From NCBI GenBank assembly GCA_030734395.1, contig JAUZTG010000021.1:124001-188000 (forward strand): DNA of 64,000 bases, written 5' to 3'. Source of the stretch: Sarocladium kiliense. Lineage: Eukaryota > Ascomycota > Sordariomycetes > Hypocreales > Sarocladiaceae. The position numbers and the translations under genes were made by a program. This document shows positions 22,901-34,456 of the stretch, one piece after another. The notes under the pieces are model-generated. The model did not search any database and was not told the origin of the DNA. It was given only the letters and a program-made list of their open reading frames with translations. The stretch's first letter is position 1, and each line of letters starts with the position of its first letter.

Positions 22901-23107
22901 CGTAGCTGCCAAGAGCCGTTCGATATACGCTTAGAGGACGGCGAAGGATCGGAGACGTACAAGATCAGTGGGTCTCCATTCTCTCTTGATCGACTCGTTC
23001 GACAACAAAAGTTGAACGCCTACTTCGGGACTGCTGATCACAGGACACGTCGTTATCCAGACACGGATGGAGAGGCGCCCAGCAGGAAACGTCGTAAATT
23101 GGGGTGA
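19938..23107 (+). CDS. RING-type zinc centre plus patatin-like phospholipase
   Basis: Six exons fit without frame loss: 19938-20943, 20994-21557, 21612-21974, 22037-22088, 22141-22167 (27 nt) and 22228-23107. They give 963 residues. Introns are 50-62 nt, several with GCTGAC or TCTAAC branch sites. Residues 1-400 form a region of unknown fold containing VVADGDIP and VLVVDD. Residues about 416-465 carry paired cysteines and a histidine (CSCC, CGHGMCETC, CLLC) like a RING. A patatin domain follows: DGGGSRA (anion-binding loop, usually DGGGxRG, near residue 484), GTSSGA with the nucleophilic serine (near 521) and DGG with the catalytic aspartate (near 688). Patatins hydrolyse acyl chains from phospholipids; RING fusion suggests a defence or programmed-death role, an inference. 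The first ATG was used; a later start is possible. Confidence 0.85.
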
Positions 23108-23893
23108 CTAGTTATCCATGTACAGCCTCTAGGGCATACGAGCAGGCACTTAGATTGTCGTGCAATAAGATGACTGTCATCGGGTAGGATAAGTCGATTG
23201 AATAGTGGGAGTATGGGTGTGTTGTAAGCATCACTCCAGGCTCTGTCCAAACTCATGAATCTGGAACCACTTTTCAAGACTGCGACGAAACGAGATCTCC
23301 AGCCAGCCCTTTATCAGACGAAGCGACTTTAGGAGCGAAAAAATATCCAGCAACCTTGAAGTTCCTCCAATGGCAACCGGCCCCAGCAGGACTTTTGCCA
23401 TAGGTATCGGCAGGATGGCAACTGCCTGCAGCTACGCGACTGTCGTGTTGCTGCCCAACCGCTGACTAAAACTTCTAGGAATGCAGACCGTATGCATATA
23501 CTTCACGTATTTGTCCCTCCCTTGAGCTGTGTTATCCGTATTATTCTGGATAACATCCTTCTTCTTAGTTAGAGAAACCTGAATACAACATAATCCAGAC
23601 ACAAAGGGTTTCGTCTGCTTTTGGGCGCAGACAACTTTACAGCGGCTAAAAGAAAGCACTGCGTTGGTACGTAGCTTCCTATGGGAGCTGAGCCGCATGG
23701 ATGATCTCGTCCATCAGAGCGCGCACACATGCGGGGTTCTCCAGGCAGCAACCACACCTCACTTGTCATCGAGAAGTACAACAAGATTATGACCGGAGAT
23801 GGCCTGGCTTTTACAACATCGTCGATCTGCGTTGTCTCAAATTACTAGAATTACCTGAACGATTATTCCTACACTGCTGAGCGCATCTGAACG
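23108..23893. other. no gene recognised
   Basis: No convincing frame or splice pattern lies between the patatin gene and the next gene. Confidence 0.4.
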
Positions 23894-25343
23894 ATGTCAC
23901 ACCCTGTTAAACCGCTGACTGTTCTCCTCAAGCAACCGCATTCGACAGACGACAGCTCTGGGCAAGTTGATCATGTGTCGAATGCTGATTATGGAGTGAG
24001 ATCAGTTCAGGAGCAGGGTCCACGATGGGTTTCCGAGATGTATATGCACTACATCTCGAAGACTAACCAAGCATTGAGAGCTCAATCTTTCCAGTTGCGC
24101 TATCAGCCAGCATTCACTCCACCTACCCTCTTACCGGATATCGAAACTGGCCTACCATCTAACCTGATACAAGCTCGACAATGCTGTCACTGTGGATCAG
24201 ATCCGGGCCCTTGGCTCCAAGTTTGTCATTGCTCGGGACAAGAGGAAGAGCCAGATCCACCACGACGAGCGCGCAGCTTCTCCACTTCGTCGACGTCCGA
24301 CATATTCGCTGCCCATGATGTACGGCCTCATATGCACAAAATCCAAGTGGAGAAGCTTGCCGGGTTTCTAGAGCCCCTATTTCCACCTGCTGGCTCTTCA
24401 CATGATGCTTCCATCCTCATGTGTTGGGGGGAAAGGGATGTGTGCTACATTAGCGGTGTTTTATTGACAGATCCAACGGATGAGGCAACCATATGGCGCG
24501 ACATCCGTCGTGCCTGGATCTCTTGCCGAAATCCTTGTTTAAGGCCGTTGAGGTATTTCTGTAGGGTCACATCTGTTGACATTGTCACGGTGAATGCAAC
24601 ATATCATACAACTCACAGCAGATGCTAACTCCCACACAGGTATCCATAGCTGGCAAAGTTCGGCAGAAGAAACGGCGAATTAATGGCATATACCATCCTG
24701 AGAAGACAAGAACTCCGACCACGCTATACGTTGGGACTTACTCAAGAGACAGGCGTGTAATAGCAAGACATCGCCTCGAAGAGGCCATCGCCAATTACGT
24801 GCCCCAGGAGTGGCCTTGTTTCTACAACGAGAGATTAGGAATGACGGAATGCAATTCAGATTGCGTTAGTAACTCTGGATTGAACGTACCATGTCCCGAA
24901 CAGGAACTTTTCGATGCGGAGAGAAAGCTGCGTCGCCTCAGGATGGGAGATCTTAGACGGTTCGCGTTCGACGATTCCTGTATTGCCGACGTCAATAGCT
25001 TGCTCGAGGACGAGGACATCATATACAACCACCGGTAGGTCATTATCTATGGGATATGGCGACTGGATATGCTCATCAGTTACGTAGCAGATTCCTCAAG
25101 ATGCTCAATGAATGGCATTGTCCTTCCCTAGGCGAGCTATCATTCCAGGCTATTTATATACACCAAACGGTACCGCTTAGCAGCTCCGTTGTCACTATCT
25201 GTACCGCCACTATGGTGCTATTGTGCCTTGTTCTTGCTTGTTGGCTCGTACACGGAGATTGGACTATTGCTTGGAGCGTGGGCTGTTTCTTTGCAACTCT
25301 TGCTGCTATCCTTCTGGTTAACCACTCCAATGGGAGCAAATGA
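23894..25343 (+). CDS. hypothetical protein with C-terminal membrane hairpin
   Basis: Three exons, 23894-24589, 24640-25034 and 25088-25343, are joined by introns of 50 and 53 nt (GTGAAT...GCTAACT...ACAG and GTAGGT...GTAG). They give 448 residues. The N-terminal 100 residues are disordered. A CCHCG...CHC cysteine group lies near residues 95-115. A conserved-looking core (ATIWRDIRRAWIS, VTSVDIVT, EEAIANYVPQEWPCFYNE) follows. Two hydrophobic spans close the protein (VVTICTATMVLLCLVLACWL and WSVGCFFATLAAILLV). The WPCFYN core with a terminal hairpin recalls a family of uncharacterised proteins expanded in plant- and insect-associated ascomycetes; this is from memory. Likely membrane-anchored, with the large part soluble. 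Confidence 0.68.
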
Positions 25344-26139
25344 TAGCAATGTTCTCCACAGGATCTGGTGTTTGCTAGAAGGAAACTAGGAGCCGACCGT
25401 CTGGATGGTTGAAGGCAACGGCTGCTGACCTTTGGCGAGCGCCCTTGACGATAATGTACAGATGAGTTATGACTAGCGCTGGTGAGTGCATGAAACTTCA
25501 ACCAGAAAACCACCAGCGATATATAGGGGTTCCGCAGCGACGATTCAGAGAAGGCGCGCGAGCGCGGGGTAGTGATCAACGGGCAGAGACATAGTGGAAC
25601 CCAGCGAAGACGGCCGTGTGCGGAAGATCAAGAATTGACCCTCGCGCCCTGCTTTCGATTCCACTTCGGCGGCTGACGTAACTTTTCTCCAGAAGAAGGA
25701 AAGCAATGACGGTCAATAAATAACAGGGGTCGGCGGTCCGTCAGTCAAGCAGCAGGCAGTCATCTAAGTCCGTTTCTTGTCGTACGGGCGGCTATACATT
25801 TAGCATTTAGCATTTAGCATAAGTGCGGATGCTAGGTTTAGACACACACGCACAGGGCAATGAGAGCAGCAAGAAAGTTAAGCATGCAGGCGTAATCATC
25901 CAGGAGCTGTCTCACTCAAAGCAACCAAAGAAGCAACTGAAGCAAGCACTTAATGCAAAGAGAGCTCAAACAACCACCTAGTATTGCATTCTTCCTTGAC
26001 CCAAGGTGGGATACAAATGTTGGCCCCGCGATAGAATCAAGGCTGCGACTTGGGGTTTGGAAAGCTAGCTGCAGGTAGAGCTAGTGGCTGATACTGTGGC
26101 TGACGAATGGTCCTTGCTGACAAAGGCCTTGCTGGCAAA
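25344..26139. other. gap with ATTTAGC triplication and duplicated MULE flank
   Basis: No gene. Three tandem ATTTAGC units sit at 25798-25818. Just outside the MULE, two near-identical 15-mers (CCTTGCTGACAAAGG and CCTTGCTGGCAAAGG) lie at 26112-26141, the second overlapping the first two bases of the inverted repeat. Confidence 0.5.
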
Positions 26140-26269
26140 GGGCGGCCAATACATGGGCGCCCGGCCGCCCATTTAATATCGCGCGCCGGGCGCCTTTTTC
26201 TGACTAAGCACACTCCGAACGCTGGACACCAACTCGGCTTGGAGGAACATGACACACACCTTTGTTGGT
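26140..26269 (+). repeat. MULE left terminal inverted repeat
   Basis: It begins GGGCGGCCAATACATGGG and ends CCTTTGTTGGT. It is identical in reverse complement to 28870-28999. The transposase ATG at 26249 lies inside it. Confidence 0.92.
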
Positions 26270-28784
26270 GATGCGCTGCCACCGGAAGGTGTGTACGAGT
26301 CACGCGAGTCACTGCTTGCTGCCATTAATACCTGGGCAAAGCCTCGTGGTTATGCCTTTACCACTGGCAAGTCAACTAGGACCGCCAATGGCCGGATCAA
26401 AGTGGTCTACGCGTGTGACCGCAACAAGCCCCCACCAAATGCATCAGTCGACCGAACGCGCCGTACCTCCAGCCGACGAACTGGCTGCAAATTTTCAGTA
26501 TTAGCCAAGCAGTCCTTAGATGGACTCACGTGGGTTCTAAGCCATCGGCCTGACAAGGACTGCGCATCGCATAATCACCCACCGAGCGAGGATCCGTGTG
26601 CGCATCCGGCGCACCGTCGTCTGCAGGACCGAGATGCCACGACCATTGCTCACCTCGCATCGTCTGGCACAGCGCCAAAGGATATTAGGACCTACCTGCA
26701 GAACCACTCGGACACTCTCGCCACTCAACAAGATATATACAACCAGATCGCAGCAGCTAGGAGAGACTTGCGTCAAGGTCAGAGCAGCATCCAGGCTCTG
26801 ATCGCCCAATTGTCTGCCGAGGGTTTCATATGCCAGACTCAAATAGACACAAATAATCGACTGACGGCCATTTTCTTCGCCCATCCGGACTCCGTAGCGT
26901 ACCTACAAAGCAACCCCGACGTCTTGTTGCTAGACTGCACCTACAAGACGAACAAGCATGATATGCCCCTTCTTGATATGGTGGGGGTGGACTCATGCCA
27001 ACGTTCTTTTTGCATTGCATTTGCCTTTCTCTCAGGTGAATCGGAAGAGGACTACTTATGGGCGTTGGAACACCTCAGGTCATTGTACCAATGCGGCCTG
27101 CCCTCCGTCGTTTTGACTGACCGGTGTCTAGCTGCCATGAATGCCGCGACGGCTAGTTTCCCCACCTCCAAAACACTTCTGTGCCTCTGGCATGTCAATA
27201 AGGCTGTTCTTCAGCATTGTCGGCCGATTTTTGTGGCGAAAAATAGTTCCAAAGACGCGCAAACAGAAGTCCAGCTATGGGAGGCATTCTACGCATCTTG
27301 GCACTCGATCGTGGCCTCATCTGACGAGAAGGTGTTTAAGGAACGGCTAACACAGTTCGAAGCTGAGTATGGCGTCAATTACCTTGATGCTGTGGGCTAC
27401 GTCAAGACATACTGGCTCGAACCATACAAAGAAATGATTGTCAAGGCGTGGGTGAACACTTATCTGCACTTCGACAACGTGGCCACCTCGAGGCAGGTGG
27501 GCTACCGACTCGATACTTTGGGACGAAGGCTGAGCTGCATTCTTCAGGGCGGAGGGCATTCATTCATTGATCAAATCGCACATTAAGAAGTCCAACTTCG
27601 ACCTCTTTGACGTTTGGCAGGCACTAAAGCACGCCATCGCCAACCAGCTGAAGGAACTCAAACATATTCGCGTCTCTCAACAGCTGCGGGCCCCTCTCGA
27701 TGTCTCAGGCGTGCTGTTTGAGGCAGTACGAGGCTGGGTCTCACACCATGCTCTGCGTAAGGTGCAAGAACAGCGCCAGTTGCTCCAGCGGCCGGAGAGA
27801 GCTCCGTGCAGCCAGATCTTTACTGCCTCACAGGGGCTGCCATGCTCTCACGCACTGGAGAGGCTTGGAGAAGAAGGGAAGGCTCTTGCTCTGGAGCATT
27901 TCCACCCTCACTGGTACCTCAAGCGAGATGCAGCCCAGCCACGACCGGTCCTAGAACCAAGGCGAGTCCAGAGCCATATCCTCCGGAGACCAGGTCAGCC
28001 CAAGACGAGCACGAGACGCGAGCCCTCCGCGTTTGAGCTGGTGGAAATCCGGAAGAGAGTGCCCAGCACATGCAGTGGATGTCACCAAGTTGGCCACATC
28101 ATGACTTCCAAGAGCTGCCCATTGAGGTTCAAGGATTTGATTGTCCAGACAGCTTCTTCATCGGGCCCGGTTCCGTCACTGCATACGACACACGAGCCGA
28201 TCCCTGAGATGCTACCGGCAGATGTGGCGAGAGACACCTCGATGAGCCGCCAGGCAGTCCCAGTAGAGCCCATGGTGGGGCTTGCCTCTGAGGCCAGTCA
28301 AGCAGTTCCTGAGGAGATAGTCACGTCCGGCGAAGACGCTAGACAGTCACCGCTGAGGTATGACTCGCCCCAGGCAGTGTATCAGAGATATACCACAGCC
28401 AGGAGTTCTTGGTATGCAGCACAGCCGGTCGGTGCCCTCAAGACCAACCAACAATATCGCAGAGCCATGGGGCTTCCCCTCAGATATGATAAGAAGAGCT
28501 ATGAGTGGTGCATTGACTATAAACAGATGGGCAGGCGCTGTGGCAGGGGAGCTAGCAGCAGAGAATGGACCAAAGAAGAGATGATGGCATACTTGGACTG
28601 GAATGAGGCGGAAGACGCTCGCATAGAGGCCCGAGTTGCCAAAGAGATGGGTGGTAACCCCCTAGCAAACAGGCGAAAGGGTATGGAAGACATCTGGAGG
28701 AGCGCTGAGCAGGACTGCGAGGAGCAACAGGCCTTGTACGCAGACAGTGACTCGATTGAAGATTGTATCATCGTCAGGACTTAG
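26249..28784 (+). pseudogene. MULE transposase broken by a 4-bp slippage
   Basis: The first frame (26249-27586) and second frame (to 28784) together make a full MULE transposase of about 840 residues. Visible in order: a FAR1/WRKY-GCM1-like zinc DNA-binding region (YAFTTGKSTRTANG, CKFSVLAKQS, SHNHPPSEDP), the MULE catalytic domain (LLLDCTYKTNKHDMPLLD, VVLTDRCLAAMNA, LCLWHVNKAV), a SWIM finger (CSQIFTASQGLPCSHALERL), a zinc knuckle (CSGCHQVGHI...C) and a long C-terminal region. The frame changes at three tandem CATT units (27557-27568). Two units would restore continuity through GHSLIKSHIKKS, so one CATT was probably gained. The resulting protein loses the SWIM and knuckle parts. It could also be a sequencing error. 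Confidence 0.85.
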
Positions 28785-28787
28785 TCT

Positions 28788-28814
28788 CTTTTCTTTTCTT
28801 TTCTTTTCTTTTTT
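28788..28814 (+). repeat. CTTTT pyrimidine repeat
   Basis: Five CTTTT units follow the transposase stop codon, inside the element. Confidence 0.8.
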
Positions 28815-28869
28815 GTGAGTTGCTGTCATTTCTTGCATTTGTCTTTCAATGTTGAATATTTAAGTAATA

Positions 28870-28999
28870 ACCAACAAAGGTGTGTGTCATGTTCCTCCAA
28901 GCCGAGTTGGTGTCCAGCGTTCGGAGTGTGCTTAGTCAGAAAAAGGCGCCCGGCGCGCGATATTAAATGGGCGGCCGGGCGCCCATGTATTGGCCGCCC
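28870..28999 (-). repeat. MULE right terminal inverted repeat
   Basis: The exact reverse complement of 26140-26269, ending TGTATTGGCCGCCC. Confidence 0.92.
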
Positions 29000-29806
29000 C
29001 CCTTGTTCCCGGGATTCGTCATCCGATTCCCAGTTCAACAACCGCATGTTCTCCCACCAGCGACTACAGCTCGTTCAGTCTGAGCTGCCGTACCCGACGA
29101 CCTCTGTGATCAAATTTACGCGCCGGTGCGACAAGTGTCGCAAGTCTTACTAACGACAACATACGTATTCAGGGAGCGGTCACCGCTCGGCAAAAGCGAG
29201 CAGTGATGGCCACAGATCGTTTTAAGCGAGCAATGAACGCCGCTCATGAAAAGCATCATCTACGGCAATGGAATCCTTCAGGGATGCTTCTCACTGTAAA
29301 AACGCAGCTACTTGGCGCGAATAGAAGCTTACGTGGTTGCAGCATAAGACAACCAGGTCTTCTAAGCCACTGTCTGCCGAACGAGCTTACGATGAATGAT
29401 GGATATTGTTAGCAACACGCCAGCACTGTTCATCAACAGAGTGTGCTGCGACGCCTCAATAGCGACATCGAGGGCTCAATGCAGGAAATCATCTCGTTCT
29501 TGCGGGATGTCGTTGCAACCTTGGACATGAAAAGATCAATAAGCGCCTGGCACCACTGTATCTATCCCAGGTTGCGAACTGCATATATCAATTCGATTTC
29601 ACCCAAGCGCACACGTTCAATCCGCTTTGGGTAATCGGACAGTCCTCTCCACCAGCTTTTGCCTCTGCATTGGTTCTAGAGGCTGAGACAAACGCCACAT
29701 TATATAGTATTTAATGTCGAGACCGGTAATTTTCACCTCAAAGTCCTATATTAATCGTGGTTGAAAAGAACACCCTGTCTCCATTCCATCTCTGGCCCAT
29801 GGCTTC
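29000..29806. other. gap with possible small gene fragments
   Basis: Short plus-strand frames occur here. One (about 29047-29153) ends CDKCRKSY next to a TACTAAC-like branch and a CAG acceptor. Another starts MATDRFKRAMNAAHEKHH near 29205, and a third (29443-29634) contains EGSMQEIISFLRDVVATLD. They could be exons of one decayed gene, but I could not join them in frame. Confidence 0.3.
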
Positions 29807-32800
29807 TCACCTCTGGAATAAAGTCTCGACGGTCGCGACCCTGTGCCATCTCTTCACGCGCACAACATAATAGGACAGCACCGCGACGAAGATATTGAAC
29901 ACCACATACGCCCAGGTGAGTCCAAAGTTTCGCCATCTCTCGCTCCAGTACATCCTGGGCCCGGCAAGGAACGCATCCGTGACCGCGAAGCTGCAATAGT
30001 GGCAGTCTGATGAGGCCGGTGGGTTTTCAAGGTAGCCCGGTGCCCGTTCCAGGAACTCTGCCAAGTATTCGCCGCACGATTGACCTGACGGTGGGTTAAA
30101 GGTAAACATCTCCTTCTCTGAGCACTGCACTTCCCGCCCAGCGAGTGCCGTGACTGTTATCCCACCGATCCAGTAAGTAAACGGTGAGAGGTGATACATC
30201 CACGTCCAGAAGTTGGGGAGCGCATCTGGTAGCTGCAAGACGCCAGCGAAGACCGTTGCCATAATTGTCAAGAGTCGAACTAGCGCCGAGCCTACTTGGT
30301 CGTTGGGTAACGCGACGACGCACATGTGCGCGACCGTCGAGGCGTATACGAATAGTTGAATAACGAAGAGGAGAATGAGTCCTTGTCGTTCGGAGCTTTG
30401 CACACCAACGACTGAATAGTAAAAGCACGCCCAGATGAGAATGCCGCAGAGGATCTGGTACGGAATCTCGACCAGGATATTGGAGATGATGAAGACGCTC
30501 CATGAGTACAGCTTGGCTGGTCCATGTCTCCTCTCGTAAAGAGCTCGTTGTCCCAGGAAGAACGGTTGCATCTGTTTCTCAACGTCAGTATAGATCCTTC
30601 TATTTCGTCCTCAGGAATGAACCGAACCCCAATTGCATGACCGGCAAATACAATCGTGATCATGACGAGCGCGGAGCTGACAGTTTTAACTCCGGATATG
30701 CTCGGCTTCGCGTCGTAGAATGAAAACCCAATGTACAGGCCTGAAATTACGCAAGAACCCAGCTTGGACAAGATGTAAAGGGGACTCCTCCAGAATTGCT
30801 GGGCTATGCGATATGTGACCACCTGCAGCTGAGTCAAGAATGACACGGCAAACTCCGAGTCGGCATCGATTTCGTGTTCCGTCTCGGTAGCAATAAGACT
30901 TTCTTGGCTCAACCTTTCGATCTCTGCAAGAACAGCCTGCTTCTCTTGGCTCTGGTTCCACACCGCAGGCCAGTCATCCCCGTCGTCGCCCGCCACCTTG
31001 TTGACCATGTCAAGCAAAACCTCTGCCGGATTGTCGTGGCTCCCACAGATTCCACTGATCTTAAAGTAGTCGAACACTACGCCTGCACGAGGCCCAATGT
31101 CCCCAAAATAGACAGTTCGTCCTCCTTGAGTTAAGAATAGCAGCCGGTCGAACATCTCGAACTGAAGTGCGCTGGGCTGGTGCATGGAGCAAAGCACCGC
31201 TTGTCCAGAGTCCGCTAGTTTTCGTATAAATCTGAAGATTGCCCACGAACTCTGTGAGTCAAGGCCATCGGTCGGCTCGTCCAGAAAGATGAGCTTTGGC
31301 CGGGATGCGAGCTCAACGCCGATGTTCAGTAACTTCCGTTGCTCATGGTTAAGCCCAGCACCGGGTTTGCCAATGACTGCATCGCCAAGATCCTCCATTC
31401 CAAGCATCTTAATGACCTCTTCGACGAATGCATATTTGGCACTGTTGCTAACAGTACTCGGCTGACGCAGCATAGCGCTCACTCGTAGTGTTTCTCGTAT
31501 CGTCGCGGTGTCGAGTTGCACATCTAGTGATAGTCCGTGAGCCACAAGGCTATGAGACTTGGTATAATTATGAGACTCAAATGACTACGTACCTTCTTGC
31601 TGAGCATAGGCTGTCTTCCGTTGGAAGCTGGGACTGAGCGGTTTGCCGCTTAGCAAGATGCCGCCAGAGACTACGCCTACCGTCGTCCTTTGCGATAAGA
31701 TATTCAGCAATGTCGTCTTACCTGCGCCACTCACACCCATAAGTGCTGTCATTGTTCCGGGTTTAATCCACCCTGAGACGTGGTCCAGCAATCTCACGGT
31801 CTGGTCGCTACTCTTTCCGGTTTCGCACACAACATCTTGCCAGGTGAAGACGTCTTTCTGCGGAGAAAGCGCTTGGATGCCCGAGTCTCTTCTTTCCCAT
31901 TCCGCGATCTGCTGCGACATGGCCTCCTCATCTGCTTTAGTCCCGTTGTCGCTCTGCTTCAGCGCAGCAGGTACTCGGCCACGTCGGAAGATGGTGGCGT
32001 TGGCCTTGCTCGGCGGAGATGGAGCATACTCAATAAGAGCAATGCAGAGAACCACTAGGGCAAAAAGAAACCCCAGCATGATACCATAGTTGCGCCAGAC
32101 ATGACTGTAGGAATACCGGTACTGGGCGTAGATCCAAATGTCTCCTCTCACGGTTTTCTCGCCGGTATTTGCACCCGGAATGGGGCAAATGAACTCCTCA
32201 CGATCAAGCGATGCATACGGTGGAACAACTCCTGAGCATGCAAAGTCGCGACCGTGAAATTCGTTCGATATCAGGATCTCAAATGCGTAGTGAAGCGGGT
32301 TCACCCAGCGGATCCAGCTGAACCACGGATGAATGTCCGGGATGGTGAGCGTGAAGCCACTATACATGAAGATCGTGAGGATGATGAGGTTGGCTGGTAT
32401 TGACATAGCCTGATTGATCGGGAGCATAAGCATTGCGACGACACGAATGGCGGTGGCCATGATGAAGGTGGCTGTATAGTTCACAAGGAAGAACAAGAAG
32501 AATTGAGACGCATTGGCTCGAAGGCCGACCATGAAGTATGCGGTCGGATTCAAGATTGCCGCAACAACAAACTTCGTCGGTAGGTCGAGCAGCAATCCTG
32601 CCACAGCCTCGGTGCCCGGGTGGTAGAATGCGTACGAAGCATGCTTCCCCACGATCGGGCGGGTCGCCCAGAGATTCGGGAACTCCCCTAGGGGTGATAA
32701 TGCATTCAAGAGGAAGATGAGAAACAGAGCTCCACTCTTTGACAAGAATCCTGCGGTCGCATTGGGACTATCGAAGAATACCGACCCGCAGATGAGAGCC

Positions 32801-34456
32801 ATGATACAATCCACTAGGGCATTGGAGACAATGCCGAGCTTATTGTTCCAGAATGATCGGCATTGGCGTATGAAGTTGAGCCTGATCTGCTCAACCAAGC
32901 TGACGGTGTATGCGGACTCCGGCCTAACATGCTTGCCCTGTCTTTTGCGCTTCTGCTCTTTACGCTCAGCGAGGATGGCGTCCCGTCGCTCCCCACTGTA
33001 CTGCTGCTCATACTGATCGAGTTCCTGCTGCAAGGCTCTATACTCCTCGGCATCCGTCCATCGTTTTGCAAACTCCTCCGGCGTTCGTGGGACTTTGCTC
33101 TCGAATCCTTGGCGAGCCCGACGCTCGGCCGGGTTGGTTACGTATGTGAGGAAGCTGGCGGTCGTCTGACGAGGTGGGCTATACCATCCAAGATCCTCAA
33201 AGTACTTTCTCGCCGAGGACGTAGGGCCGAAGTAGATCTGGTGACCTTCATAGAGAATAGCGACCTTGTCGAAGTTGCCGTACATGGATTCACTAGTCTT
33301 ATAGGTGGCGACGATGTTTGTTCGATCTAAGGTCGGATACGAGACGAAGAGCTTTGACAAACTGCAATGCTGTGGCTGAGTCAAGGCCGCGCGTGCTTCA
33401 TCGCGTCAGTAAAGCTCATTTTCGACATGTAGAAATTTGGTATCCATACCTGTTATCCCAGCATGCGACCGGCGCACCGGATACGAACATCTCAGCGACA
33501 CTGATCCTCCTGCGTTCGCCATCCGAAACAGCAACAACAAGATCATTGGCGACTCTGTTCAATCCTAGCATAGCCATTACAACAAGAGTGATTCTGCGTA
33601 TGGACTCCGAAGACGACTTGTCCGCAACAAAGCTTGATGAACGCGTAATGCCGCGGCAAACTCGATGGTTTGGTAGACGGTCAGATGTGGAAACAGTACG
33701 TCGACCTGCATGACTCAAGTCAGTTCTGACATTCTCATGTACGTGGGCCAGTTGAAGCTCGTACACCGTCATTATAGATTACTTCTCCGCGGAACTCCTT
33801 CCGCACCAATGCTTGTGAGATCCCATCGAAGTGAATCCTCGACTCGGGCCCAACTTCTAACCCTCTGTGTTGTCCCGTTAGCGTCTTCAGAAGAGTGCTG
33901 CATCCTGACCCCGGTCGGCCGAGCACAAGTAGCATCTCCTTCGGCTTCAGGAGGCCCTCGAAACTGTGAAGGATTCGTCTTGGTTCCGCCTTTCCGAAGC
34001 TCAGCAACTCTCTCAATCGCAGTGGCGCCGCGAGAAACGAAGCCACAGTCTCCTGCGTCTGCACTGACGCCCCGCGACCGTACACATCCAAGTTCCTGAA
34101 GGCGAGACCAGTGCCTCTGTTGTTGATGCCCTTATCAGCCAGCTGTTTCATTAAGTTCTTCATCCATTTTACGGCGCTGAAGGATTTGTCCTCCGGTTTG
34201 AGGACAGGATCGGACTCGGCAGCCGGAACGATGCGACTTTGGAGGGCGACCGAGTCGCGGATGTTTGAAGCAATCCGTTGCACTTCATTGACATCCTCTT
34301 CTTGCATCAGATGTCCCGCGTCCGACAATTCGCTGACTTTGTACCACGTACAATTGAGATCGAAGTCTTGAAGTCGGGGACAGCCTTGATGGTGCCAGGA
34401 TCGCCACTCTCGCCGTTTGAATGGCTATGGAGACCTTCCTTCTCGTCTCCGTCCAT
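29807..34456 (-). pseudogene. PDR-type ABC transporter (ABCG) disabled by two indels
   Basis: Minus-strand exons 34456-34348, 34300-33765, 33705-33450, 33395-31593, 31523-30628 and 30571-29807 add up to about 1,454 residues, the usual length of a full PDR pump. The order is NBD1-TMD1-NBD2-TMD2. NBD1 has a fungal-type Walker A (GRPGSGCSTLL), a signature VSDGERRRIS where VSGGER is usual, and CWDNSTRGLDS. NBD2 has GVSGAGKTTLL, GLNHEQRKLL and LIFLDEPTDGLDSQS. Two breaks disrupt NBD1: a 1-nt loss near 33643 (after FAAALRV) and a 1-nt gain near 33331 (after LVSD). Between them the unshifted frame hits a stop. Such pumps export drugs and toxic metabolites across the plasma membrane. It is divergent to the P450. 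Sequencing errors at both sites are the alternative. Confidence 0.88.

Larger units (their letters stand above)
26140..28999 (+). mobile_element. MULE-type DNA transposon with 130-bp TIRs
   Basis: The element is delimited by perfect 130-bp inverted repeats at 26140-26269 and 28870-28999 and carries one transposase gene. Length is 2,860 bp. The intact repeats imply recent arrival. I could not find an obvious 9-11 bp target-site duplication around the ends, so the precise boundaries or the history of the flanks are uncertain. Confidence 0.9.

Noticed and set aside
28826..29047. Minus-strand frame across the MULE right TIR
   Set aside because: It is the mirror of the left TIR sequence and carries no independent domain.
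30572..30627. Apparent frameshift in the ABC transporter
   Set aside because: A 56-nt GT/AG intron with a CTGAC branch restores frame precisely, so it is not damage.
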